This document shows, piece by piece, positions 40,440-48,630 of a stretch of 64,000 nt of DNA. Source of the stretch: an uncultured Eubacteriales bacterium (lineage in GTDB: Bacteria; Bacillota; Clostridia; Oscillospirales; Acutalibacteraceae); the NCBI GenBank assembly GCA_900540085.1, contig UQEU01000003.1, forward strand, positions 139,454-203,453, in the 5' to 3' direction. The notes under the pieces are model-generated. The model worked only from the letters and a program-made list of their open reading frames with translations. It had not been told where the DNA came from and made no database searches. Made by a program: the position numbers and the translations under genes. Positions within the stretch are counted from its first letter, which is position 1; every line of letters starts with the position of its first letter.

Positions 40440-40452
40440 TTAATTAATCACC

Positions 40453-42384
40453 ATGAAAAATTTACTTACTTTTAACAGCGTGTGCAAGGCGCTGTCAATA
40501 TCCGATGCAACGCTGAATAACTGGATACGCCTCAACAAAATTTCATATATATATCAAGACGGAAAATATTTTTTTGAGAAAAGCAACATAGAAAACATTG
40601 CCGAAAACTCTGACTTTTTAAAGTCAAGAAGAAATAAAACTTTCAAAAAAGGCAATATCGTCTGCAAAGGTTATATTGAAAACTCCGAAACAAATATATC
40701 TTCGGTTAAAACAATGCTTGAAACTTTTTCAGACTTTAACGAAACTGAAATACGCCTTATTTTAAGTACAATTTCAGTCAAACTTCTTGTCAAAGCAAAA
40801 AAAATAAACATAACAATTGACGAAAATCTTTTTGAAAACTGCCTTTCATCAAAAATCGAACTCGGCATATACCAAGATTTTATAAATGACATTGCAGGCG
40901 AAACGCAAGAAATTTTCAGCGAGGAAAAAGTTAAATTTTGCCTTGCCCTTCCTGTCGAATTCAATAAATTTGAAGATTTTTTAGGCTTTTTATATATGAG
41001 CTTAAAAAATGTTGCTAAAAGAAAATCAAACGGAATGTACTACACACCGTCAAAAATGACAGAAAAATCAATCGAAATTTTCAAAGGAGAACTTTCGTCG
41101 AAAACGATACTTGACCCATGTTGCGGAAGTGGAAATTTTCTGCTTGAGGTTTTAAAAAACAACTGTAAAACAAAAAACATTTACGGTTGCGACAATGATT
41201 TCCTTTCCGTTGCAATCGCAAGATTTAATATTGCATTAAATTGTGATGAAACGCCGAACAATATATATGATTTAACCTGTAAAAATATCGTTTTTTGCGA
41301 TTTTTTAAGCCGAAAATTTGATTTTTCGCCCGATATTATAGTGGGTAATCCACCTTGGGGATATAATTTTTCAAAAGAAGAAAAGAAAAAATTATCAAAA
41401 AACTTTGTCTGTGCAAAAAATAAAAGTTTTGACTCTTTTGACATTTTCACGGAAAAATCACTGAGTTTATTAAACGAAAACGGTGTTTTTTCTTTCATTC
41501 TTCCACAGTCTGTTACAAATGTAAAAATGCATGAACCGTTAAGACAAATAATTACTCAAAACTTTTCATTTTTATATGTCGGATTTTTTGAAAAAGCCTT
41601 TGACGGCGTAATTTGTCCCAGCGTTATTTTAACACTCAAAAAACAAAAACAAAAACAGTTGAACTGCGTTTTTGAAAATGATTTTGAAAAATGCACACTG
41701 TCAAAAAACAGAAAAACAGGTTTTGAGTTTTTAATCAACATTTCCGATGAAGAATACGCCTTGATTGAAAAAATTTGTTGCAGCAGCAATGTTTTTTATT
41801 TAAAAGACAAATGTAAATTTGCTCTCGGAATTGTTACGGGAAACAATAAAAAATTTATATCAAATGAAGAAAAAAACGGTTTTGAGCCGATTTTAAAAGG
41901 CAGTGATATAGAAAGATTTTCCTATAAAACTCCGACTAATTTCATAGAGTTTAAAAAAGACAGTTTTCAACAGGTTGCAGGGGAAGATTTGTACAGATCA
42001 AATGAAAAAATCATATATTCGTTTATAGGAAACGAGCCGAAATTCGCCTATGACAACAGGCAAATTTTAACACTCAACAGCTGCAACATTATAGTTCCCG
42101 ACTGTGATAAAGTAAACATCAAATACATTTTAGCCGTTTTAAATTCAAAACTTGCAAAATTTTACTTCAAAAAGCGTTTTAACTCGCTTAAACTTTTGCG
42201 TTCGCATATAGAAAGCCTGCCTATTTTAAATGCAGACGAAAACGAACAAAATGAAATTGCAAATATAGTTGACAATATTTTAAATAACGGCTCAAATAAA
42301 GAAAATCTCATTAAAAAACTGAACGAAAAAATTTTTAAAATTTACGGTTTGTCAAATGAAGAAATCAATTTGATAAAAAACTAA
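40453..42384 (+). CDS. Orphan adenine-specific DNA methyltransferase with N-terminal HTH
   Basis: This 643-aa protein has an N-terminal helix-turn-helix resembling a MerR-like DNA reader (residues 4-50), a middle helical region, and an N6-adenine methyltransferase domain with YYTPSKM, the SAM-binding motif DPCCGSGNFLLE, GCDND and the catalytic NPPWGY. The C-terminal 200 residues (from about 440) resemble the TaqI-type target-recognition domain. No restriction endonuclease domain or gene is nearby, so it looks like a solitary methyltransferase, comparable in layout to type IIG enzymes and to orphan CamA of C. difficile. There is no strong ribosome-binding site before the ATG. Target sequence unknown. 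Confidence 0.85.
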   Translation: MKNLLTFNSVCKALSISDATLNNWIRLNKISYIYQDGKYFFEKSNIENIAENSDFLKSRRNKTFKKGNIVCKGYIENSETNISSVKTMLETFSDFNETEIRLILSTISVKLLVKAKKINITIDENLFENCLSSKIELGIYQDFINDIAGETQEIFSEEKVKFCLALPVEFNKFEDFLGFLYMSLKNVAKRKSNGMYYTPSKMTEKSIEIFKGELSSKTILDPCCGSGNFLLEVLKNNCKTKNIYGCDNDFLSVAIARFNIALNCDETPNNIYDLTCKNIVFCDFLSRKFDFSPDIIVGNPPWGYNFSKEEKKKLSKNFVCAKNKSFDSFDIFTEKSLSLLNENGVFSFILPQSVTNVKMHEPLRQIITQNFSFLYVGFFEKAFDGVICPSVILTLKKQKQKQLNCVFENDFEKCTLSKNRKTGFEFLINISDEEYALIEKICCSSNVFYLKDKCKFALGIVTGNNKKFISNEEKNGFEPILKGSDIERFSYKTPTNFIEFKKDSFQQVAGEDLYRSNEKIIYSFIGNEPKFAYDNRQILTLNSCNIIVPDCDKVNIKYILAVLNSKLAKFYFKKRFNSLKLLRSHIESLPILNADENEQNEIANIVDNILNNGSNKENLIKKLNEKIFKIYGLSNEEINLIKN

Positions 42385-42395
42385 TAAATATCATA

Positions 42396-42431
42396 AAAAA
42401 ATACGCTTTGGGTATTCCAAAGCGTATTTTT
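42396..42431. terminator. Bidirectional terminator
   Basis: AAAAATACGCTTTGG / CCAAAGCGTATTTTT between the methyltransferase gene and convergent thrS. Confidence 0.9.
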
Positions 42432-42440
42432 TTATTCACT

Positions 42441-44351
42441 TTATATTGACTTGTTTGCAACTTCTTCTTTTGCTCTTTTGATAAATTCTTCAACAGTACA
42501 AGCACCCTCGTCGCCGTTCTTTCTTGAACGAATTGAGATAGTACCGTTTTCAATATCTTTATCGCCTGCAAGAATCATATACGGAACTTTTTCAAGTTGT
42601 GCATTTCTGATTTTGAAACCGACTTTCTCGGAACGGTCATCAACTTCACAGCGAATACCTGCGTTTTCAAACTGTTCTTTAATTTTATTTACATAGTCAA
42701 GATGTCTGTCGGCAACAGGCAAGAACTTAACTTGCACAGGAGCAAGCCACATTGGGAAAGCACCTGCAAAATGTTCTGTAATAATACCGATAAATCTTTC
42801 GATACTTCCGAAAACAACACGATGAATCATTATCGGACGGTGTTTTTCGCCGTCTGAGCCTGTATATTCAAGTTCAAATCTTTCGGGAAGTTGGAAGTCA
42901 AGCTGAATTGTACCACACTGCCATGTTCTGCCCAAGCAGTCTTTAAGATGGAAGTCAAGTTTAGGACCGTAAAATGCACCGTCGCCCTCATTTACTTCAT
43001 AGTCGTAGCCGAGTTCTGTAATAGCATCTCTTAAAGCATCTGTTGCAATGTCCCAATCTTCTTTTGCACCGATTGAATTTTCCGGTTGTGTTGAAAGTTC
43101 AATATGATATTCAAAACCGAATGTCTTATAAACACTGTCGATAAGATTTACAACATTTTTAATTTCATCTTTAATCTGCTCTTTTGTCATAAAGATATGA
43201 GCGTCATCCTGAGTGAAATTACGAACACGCATCAAACCGTGCAAAGCACCTGAAAGTTCATGTCTGTGAACGATACCGAGTTCGCCCATTCTGAGAGGAA
43301 GGTCTTTGTATGAACGCATCTTCGTCTTATATACAAGCATACCGCCCGGACAGTTCATAGGTTTTATTGCAAAATCTTCATCGTCGATTTTTGTCGTGTA
43401 CATATTTTCTTTGTAATGGTCCCAATGTCCGCTTCTCTCCCATAAAGTACGGCTGAGAATGATTGGTGTGGCAATCTCATAGTAGCCCGCTTTTCTGTGA
43501 ATTTCACGCCAATAGTCAACAAGCAGATTTTTCAAAATCATACCTTTCGGAAGGAAAAACGGAAATCCCGGACCTTCTTCAAGAATTGTGAAAAGTTCAA
43601 GTTCCTTGCCGAGTTTTCTGTGGTCTCTTTTCTTTGCTTCTTCAAGCATTTGGAGATATTCTTCAAGCATTGACGCTTTCGGGAAAGCAGTACCGTAAAC
43701 ACGGCAAAGCATTTTATTATTTGCATCTGCACGCCAATATGCACCCGTACATTGTGTGAGTTTAAATGCTTTTACAGGAGAAACAGTCATCAAATGAGGG
43801 CCTGCACAGAGTTCGGTAAATTCTCCCTGCTTATAAAAACTGATTGCCTCGCCTTTTCCTGCGTGTTCTGCAATGAGTTCAACCTTGTAAGGTTCGTCTT
43901 TTTCCTGCATCATATTCGTTGCTTCATCTGCGGAAAGTTCAAACTTTTCGAGAACAAGACCTTCTTTAACGATTTTTTTCATTTCTTTTTCGATTTTTTC
44001 CAAATCTTCCGTTGTAAAAGGTGTATCTCCGCAGTCAAAGTCGTAATAAAATCCGTTTTCAATCGACGGACCGATTGTGAGTTTTACATCAGGATAAAGT
44101 CTTTTAACAGCCTGTGCCATAATATGAGACGCAGTATGCCAAAAAGCGTGTTTTCCGTCTTCACTGTCAAAAGTTAAAATTTCAAGTTCACAATCTTTAT
44201 TTATCGGAGTTCTTAAATCTGCAATTTCGCCGTCAATTCTGCAAACGCAGGCAGATTTGTAAAGTCCCATAGATATTTCTTTTGCAATTTCAGCGGCTGT
44301 CATATTGTCGGCAAACTCTCTGACAACTCCGCCTTTAAGTGTTATATTCAT
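42441..44351 (-). CDS. thrS: Threonyl-tRNA synthetase
   Basis: This 636-aa class II synthetase has the complete order TGS domain (1-60), editing domain with HTASHIMAQAV and the HxxxH/C zinc-like editing site, catalytic core with MNCPGGMLVYK, RMGELGIVHRHELSGAL (motif 2) and the zinc ligands, then the anticodon-binding domain (PVQVKFLPVADRHLDY). The length is standard. It is controlled by the T-box leader at 44426-44645. GGAGGAT precedes the ATG. Confidence 0.97.
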   Translation of the reverse strand: MNITLKGGVVREFADNMTAAEIAKEISMGLYKSACVCRIDGEIADLRTPINKDCELEILTFDSEDGKHAFWHTASHIMAQAVKRLYPDVKLTIGPSIENGFYYDFDCGDTPFTTEDLEKIEKEMKKIVKEGLVLEKFELSADEATNMMQEKDEPYKVELIAEHAGKGEAISFYKQGEFTELCAGPHLMTVSPVKAFKLTQCTGAYWRADANNKMLCRVYGTAFPKASMLEEYLQMLEEAKKRDHRKLGKELELFTILEEGPGFPFFLPKGMILKNLLVDYWREIHRKAGYYEIATPIILSRTLWERSGHWDHYKENMYTTKIDDEDFAIKPMNCPGGMLVYKTKMRSYKDLPLRMGELGIVHRHELSGALHGLMRVRNFTQDDAHIFMTKEQIKDEIKNVVNLIDSVYKTFGFEYHIELSTQPENSIGAKEDWDIATDALRDAITELGYDYEVNEGDGAFYGPKLDFHLKDCLGRTWQCGTIQLDFQLPERFELEYTGSDGEKHRPIMIHRVVFGSIERFIGIITEHFAGAFPMWLAPVQVKFLPVADRHLDYVNKIKEQFENAGIRCEVDDRSEKVGFKIRNAQLEKVPYMILAGDKDIENGTISIRSRKNGDEGACTVEEFIKRAKEEVANKSI

Positions 44352-44425
44352 AAAAATCCTCCGTTTCTGACTTTTTAAATTTTTGATTGATTTTTAGTAT
44401 TTTTTTAACTTTTTTGTAAATAAAA

Positions 44426-44645
44426 AAGCACTCCACCCCTACTGTCTGGGATGAAATGCAAACATTCCACGGTTCCACCCGAATTGCTTAAAAAGCCTCT
44501 CTTTGCGCTGTAACGGACGCTGACCGTTTCGCCATTTCCTGCGAACTCTCGGAGATGGTAACTTTAAATTCCCGTGCGTTTTTGCACCAAACAAACGCTC
44601 TCTGCAGACGGGTTTGAGATAAAGCCGTGTTCTCGTCAATAATTT
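44426..44645 (-). promoter_or_regulatory. Threonine T-box leader of thrS
   Basis: On the minus strand a T-box riboswitch reads to thrS. The T-box sequence AATTCGGGTGGAACCGTGG is at 44467-44485. The specifier is ACC (44557-44559) in the context GTT-ACC-ATCTCCGAG, matching tRNA-Thr(GGU). The competing terminator is GCATTTCATCCC / GGGGTGGAGTGC (44428-44459) with a six-T run. The antiterminator forms when uncharged tRNA-Thr binds. Confidence 0.92.
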
Positions 44646-44651
44646 ATCTTT

Positions 44652-44680
44652 ATAATATCACTCAAAAATAATTTTGTCAA
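44652..44680 (-). promoter_or_regulatory. Promoter of the thrS leader
   Basis: Minus strand TTGACA (44675-44680), 17-nt spacer, TATTAT (44652-44657). Confidence 0.8.
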
Positions 44681-44800
44681 CACTTTTTGCAGTACCGAAA
44701 CAACAACAAAACAGCAAAATGTTCAGTATTAAAGCGAATTTTTGACACCAAAACTGTAAATTGTCAATAAACTTTGAGTTTGATCAAGCCTTTTATTTAC

Positions 44801-44829
44801 TTGACATAATAGGTATATCGTTATATAAT
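44801..44829 (+). promoter_or_regulatory. Promoter of rny
   Basis: TTGACA (44801-44806), 17-nt spacer, TATAAT (44824-44829). It leaves a leader of about 145 nt. Confidence 0.8.
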
Positions 44830-44847
44830 ATTTAAAAATTCTTTTTG

Positions 44848-44886
44848 ACGGTTTTTTACATTTTACATAATTTGAAACCGTTTTTT
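44848..44886 (+). promoter_or_regulatory. Terminator-like hairpin in the rny leader
   Basis: ACGGTTT / AAACCGT (44848-44854, 44875-44881) with a 20-nt loop is directly followed by a T-run, about 20 nt after the expected transcription start. It could act as an attenuator. The stem is short, so confidence is limited. Confidence 0.4.
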
Positions 44887-44981
44887 AGAATTTCAATCGC
44901 ATTTGAACTGTACCTTTTCTGATGACTATTTGAAATTTTGAAATTGAAAAAATATTTAACAGAAGGAGGTGCTATTGATTT

Positions 44982-46538
44982 ATGAGTACAACTATTGTTG
45001 CTATAATTGCAGGTATTGTGTGTGCAGTCATTTTTGCCGTAATCGGTTTCTTTGTCGGAAACGCATACCGAAGAAATACAGCTGAAAAAGAGATTGGCTC
45101 TGCCACACAGGAAGCCACAAGAATTATAAACAACGCTTTATCAGAGGCTGAAACAGCAAAAAAAGCAAGCCTTGTAGAAGCAAAAGACGAAATTCACAAA
45201 CTCCGCTCTGATGCAGACAGAGAAATCAGAGAGAGAAGAAGTGAAATTCAAAAACAGGAAAACAGACTTTCTCAAAGAGAAGACTATCTTGACAAAAAAT
45301 CAGACAACCTTGAAAACAAAAGTGAAACACTTTCTCAAAAACTTAAAGAAGCAGATGAGAAATTACTCGAAATCGATGGCATAAAGAAAAGCCAGTTTGA
45401 TATGCTGGAGCGTATATCGGGATTAACACAGGAAGAAGCAAAAAATGAACTTCTTGCAGGACTTGAAGCTGAATTAGACCACGAAAAAGCTAAAAAAATT
45501 CTCGAATACGAACAAATGATTAAAGACCAGAGCAATGTTCTCGCAAGAGAAATCATAGGCACAGCTATCCAGCGTTGTGCTGCCGACCATACTGCAGAAA
45601 CAACCGTTTCGGTAGTTGCTCTGCCGAGCGATGAAATGAAAGGCAGAATAATCGGTCGTGAAGGTCGAAATATTCGCTCACTTGAAACAATAACAGGCGT
45701 TGAGTTCATCATTGACGATACACCTGAAGCAATCACTATTTCAAGTTTTGACCCTGTAAGACGAGAAGTCGCAAGACAAACACTTGAAAGACTCATTCAA
45801 GACGGCCGTATTCATCCGTCAAAAATTGAGGAAATGTACGAAAAATCAAAGCGTGAAGTAGATGCTACAATAAAAGCAGAGGGCGAAAAAGCCGTACTTG
45901 ACGCCAATATAGGAAGTATCCACCCTGAACTTGTCAAATTGCTCGGCAAGTTAAAATACCGTACTTCATACGGTCAAAGCGTTTTGAAACACAGTCTTGA
46001 AGTTGCATATATCGCAGGTTTGATGGCTGCCGAAATCGGTGCAGACGAAAAACTTGCACGCCGTGCAGGCTTGCTCCACGATATAGGTAAAGCACTCGAT
46101 CACGAAATGGAAGGCTCACATATCGCTCTCGGCGTAGAATATGCAAGAAAATACAAAGAGTCTGAAGCAGTTGTTCACGCTATTCAAGCACATCACGGAG
46201 ATGTTGAGTGTAAAACAGTCGTTGCCTGTCTTGTTCAGGCTGCCGACGCAGTTTCAGCTTCACGCCCGGGTGCAAGAAGAGAAAATGTTGAAAACTATAT
46301 CAAACGACTTCAACAACTTGAAGAAATTTCAGACAGTTTTGAAGGTGTTGAAAAAAGTTACGCTCTTCAGGCAGGCAGAGAAGTTCGTATTATGGTTAAA
46401 CCGGATATCATTACAGATGAAAGAATGCCATATATCGCTCGTGAAATCGTAAAACGAATTGAGGCTGAAATGGAGTATCCAGGACAAATTAAAGTAAATA
46501 TCATTCGTGAAAGCAGAGCATCTGACATAGCGAAGTAA
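44982..46538 (+). CDS. rny: Ribonuclease Y
   Basis: This 518-aa membrane-anchored endoribonuclease starts mRNA decay in Firmicutes. It has an N-terminal TM helix (about 5-27), a long coiled coil (about 35-190), a KH domain with GRIIGREGRNIRSLE, and an HD domain with LLHDIGKALDHE and the HHGD metal site. Length and order match the family. AGAAGGAGGTG precedes the ATG. It has its own promoter with a hairpin-bearing leader and its own terminator. Confidence 0.97.
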   Translation: MSTTIVAIIAGIVCAVIFAVIGFFVGNAYRRNTAEKEIGSATQEATRIINNALSEAETAKKASLVEAKDEIHKLRSDADREIRERRSEIQKQENRLSQREDYLDKKSDNLENKSETLSQKLKEADEKLLEIDGIKKSQFDMLERISGLTQEEAKNELLAGLEAELDHEKAKKILEYEQMIKDQSNVLAREIIGTAIQRCAADHTAETTVSVVALPSDEMKGRIIGREGRNIRSLETITGVEFIIDDTPEAITISSFDPVRREVARQTLERLIQDGRIHPSKIEEMYEKSKREVDATIKAEGEKAVLDANIGSIHPELVKLLGKLKYRTSYGQSVLKHSLEVAYIAGLMAAEIGADEKLARRAGLLHDIGKALDHEMEGSHIALGVEYARKYKESEAVVHAIQAHHGDVECKTVVACLVQAADAVSASRPGARRENVENYIKRLQQLEEISDSFEGVEKSYALQAGREVRIMVKPDIITDERMPYIAREIVKRIEAEMEYPGQIKVNIIRESRASDIAK

Positions 46539-46552
46539 TTTCTAATTTATCA

Positions 46553-46585
46553 GGCAGTTGTTTGTTTTTCGACAACTGCCTTTTG
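46553..46585 (+). terminator. Terminator of rny
   Basis: GGCAGTTGT / ACAACTGCC stem followed by TTTTGTTTT. Confidence 0.85.
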
Positions 46586-46603
46586 TTTTAAGGAGTAATG
46601 AAT

Positions 46604-46894
46604 ATGATTAAACATATAGTTTGTTTCAAATTAAAAGACAACAGCGAAAAAGAGTGCGAAAAAGTAAAAGAATTGCTTTTGAGTATGAAAGGAAATGTCG
46701 AACTTATAAAAGATATTGAAGTAGGCGTTGACTTTTTACACTCCGAGCGTTCATACGATGTTATACTTCAAGTTGTTCTTGAAGATGAAAAGGCACTTGA
46801 GCAATATCAGCAAGACGAATATCACTGCAATGTTGTAAAAAAATATATGCACAAAGCAAGAGAAACGAGCGTCGCAGTTGACTACTTTATTTAA
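46604..46894 (+). CDS. Dabb (stress-responsive alpha/beta-barrel) domain protein
   Basis: This 96-aa single-domain protein has the Dabb pattern: MIKHIVCFKLKD at the start, a middle VGVDFLHSERSYDV strand and the HCNVVKKYMHK helix. The family forms dimeric ferredoxin-like barrels with varied or unknown roles. The ATG at 46604 is favoured because AAGGAG lies 8-9 nt upstream; the ATG at 46598 is too close. It may be read by readthrough from rny, as its site lies directly after the rny terminator. Confidence 0.8.
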   Translation: MIKHIVCFKLKDNSEKECEKVKELLLSMKGNVELIKDIEVGVDFLHSERSYDVILQVVLEDEKALEQYQQDEYHCNVVKKYMHKARETSVAVDYFI

Positions 46895-46940
46895 AATTCT
46901 TATCAAACTAAATATTTCTAAAATAGTAAAATATTAACCA

Positions 46941-46966
46941 AGCCACTGCATATCAGTGGCTTTTTA
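46941..46966 (+). terminator. Terminator of the Dabb gene
   Basis: AGCCACTG / CAGTGGCT stem with TTTTT. Confidence 0.85.
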
Positions 46967-47006
46967 AATTATTGTGGTTTAATGTTCATATTATCTTAAT
47001 AATTAT

Positions 47007-47035
47007 ATTGACACAATTAATTATATATGATATAT
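47007..47035 (+). promoter_or_regulatory. Promoter of the exopolysaccharide locus
   Basis: Perfect TTGACA (47007-47012), 17-nt spacer, TATATT (47030-47035), with a leader of about 95 nt that holds a weak GTAAATT / AATTTAC hairpin. Confidence 0.75.
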
Positions 47036-47134
47036 TTTTAGTATTAGTAATAAAGGGCGAAGACTGTAAATTTATGTACAATTTACACAAATTTTAACAT
47101 TAATTTTCAAATTGAAACGCTATCGGAGGAAAAA

Positions 47135-47878
47135 ATGGATAACGAAAAAGATGTAATTGAAATTGACTTAAAAAAAGTTTTCAATATGATAAAAAAGAGA
47201 ATTATTTACATTCTCTTAATCGGACTGCTCACAAGTGCAGTTGCAGGTTGTTTCACAGAGTTTCTTATTGACCCGAAATACACAGCAACAACAAAACTCT
47301 ATGCATACTCAAACGCAGAAAGAATAAGCAGCAACAGTTCAATCACTGCAAACGAACTGTCAGCATCGGAGTCACTTGTAGGCACATACATAGTTGTACT
47401 TGAAAGCGACACCGTACTTGACGAAGTTGCAAAAAAACTTTCTCTCGATATGTCGGCAAGAGAAATAAGAAGTTGTGTCAGCGTTTCGACCATTGAAGAC
47501 TCGATTGCTTTTGAAGTAAGCGTAAAAACGACAGACCCGAAACTTTCTATGGACATAGCAAACACCATTGCCGAAGTTGCACCTGAAAAAATCGTTCAAA
47601 TCGTAAAAGTCGGCGGAGTTGAAATTATCGACAAAGCAAAGTTGCCGACAGCACCGTCGTCGCCAAACCTTAAACTCAACATTTTAATCGGCTTTGTTAT
47701 CGGTTTCGCTTTATCCTTTGCAGCATTTTTACTTAAAGAAATGTTCGATACAACAATCAGAGTTGAAAGCGATATTGAAAAAGAGTTCGACTTCCCTATT
47801 CTCGGCTCTATTCCAAACCTCAACCCGACAAACGAGAAATCGAGAAAATCTGTAAGGGAGGAAAAACGAAATGTTTAA
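47135..47878 (+). CDS. Capsular polysaccharide chain-length / kinase-modulator protein (CpsC/YveK type)
   Basis: This 247-aa membrane protein has two TM helices (about 21-42 and 182-205) flanking an extracytoplasmic Wzz-like domain, with the KYTATTKLYAYS start and a Pro-rich PTAPSSPNLKLN before the second helix, both typical. In Firmicutes this half activates the separate CpsD tyrosine kinase and controls polymer length. ATCGGAGGA precedes the ATG. The stop overlaps the next gene by 8 nt. Confidence 0.9.
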   Translation: MDNEKDVIEIDLKKVFNMIKKRIIYILLIGLLTSAVAGCFTEFLIDPKYTATTKLYAYSNAERISSNSSITANELSASESLVGTYIVVLESDTVLDEVAKKLSLDMSAREIRSCVSVSTIEDSIAFEVSVKTTDPKLSMDIANTIAEVAPEKIVQIVKVGGVEIIDKAKLPTAPSSPNLKLNILIGFVIGFALSFAAFLLKEMFDTTIRVESDIEKEFDFPILGSIPNLNPTNEKSRKSVREEKRNV

Positions 47879-48590
47879 GAATAAAAACAAAGAAGTTTCA
47901 AACTCTTTCAAAAGAGAAGATGCAAAAAAGAAATTGGGCAGTGACTCCCCTTTCGTTGTTAAAGAAGCGTACAACTCTATCAGAACAAATCTTCTTTTTA
48001 CTCAAAAAGGAGAAAAGTGTCCTGTTTTTGTCGTAACAAGTCCTACTGCAAATAACGGAAAAACAATAAACACTGTAAACTTGGCAATATCATACGCTCA
48101 AATGGGTAAAAAAACTCTTATCATCGACTCAGATATGAGAAACCCCACAATACACAGAATGTTCAACATTCCGCTTAAAGACGGATTGTCAGAGATACTT
48201 GCAGGAATTACAGACAGTATTTCCGTTACATCGACAAACATTGAAAACCTCAGCGTTTTACCGGCAGGTCAGATACCTCCAAATCCGGCAGAACTATTAG
48301 GTTCAGACAGAATGAATAAATTGCTCGACTTTGTACGAGAGCACTTTGACTGTGTGTTTATCGACTCTCCGCCGATAAACATTGTTACTGACGCAACTAT
48401 CTTCGCATCAAATGTTACAGGCTATATTCTCATCATCAAATCGGGCGTAACCGATAAAGAAGATGTTAAATACTCCGTTTCGATACTTGAACAGGTAAAT
48501 GCAAAAATTCTCGGTTGTATTCTCAACGATGTTCCTTTAAAAGAAGGAAAATATTACTCAAAATACAAAAACTACTCAAATTATAAATAA
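47871..48590 (+). CDS. BY-type tyrosine autokinase (CpsD/YveL)
   Basis: This 239-aa cytoplasmic kinase pairs with the preceding protein. Walker A reads SPTANNGKTINTVN, a slightly altered P-loop that keeps GKT; Walker A-prime is TLIIDSDMRNPT and Walker B is CVFIDSPP. The C-terminus is a Tyr cluster (YYSKYKNYSNYK), the autophosphorylated tail. No cognate CpsB-type phosphatase gene is in this window. The 8-nt overlap with the modulator gene suggests coupled synthesis. Confidence 0.92.
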   Translation: MFKNKNKEVSNSFKREDAKKKLGSDSPFVVKEAYNSIRTNLLFTQKGEKCPVFVVTSPTANNGKTINTVNLAISYAQMGKKTLIIDSDMRNPTIHRMFNIPLKDGLSEILAGITDSISVTSTNIENLSVLPAGQIPPNPAELLGSDRMNKLLDFVREHFDCVFIDSPPINIVTDATIFASNVTGYILIIKSGVTDKEDVKYSVSILEQVNAKILGCILNDVPLKEGKYYSKYKNYSNYK

Positions 48591-48630
48591 TCAAGCATTA
48601 ATGAACAATTCAAAGTAAGGATGTAAAGAA

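Noticed and set aside
40453..42384. Methyltransferase as a full restriction-modification system
   Set aside because: No nuclease motif or neighbour nuclease gene is visible.
44439..44639. 66-codon ORF upstream of thrS
   Set aside because: It lies inside the T-box leader and has no ribosome-binding site.
47871..48590. CpsD as inactive because of its altered P-loop
   Set aside because: The essential GKT, Walker A-prime and Tyr tail are all present.
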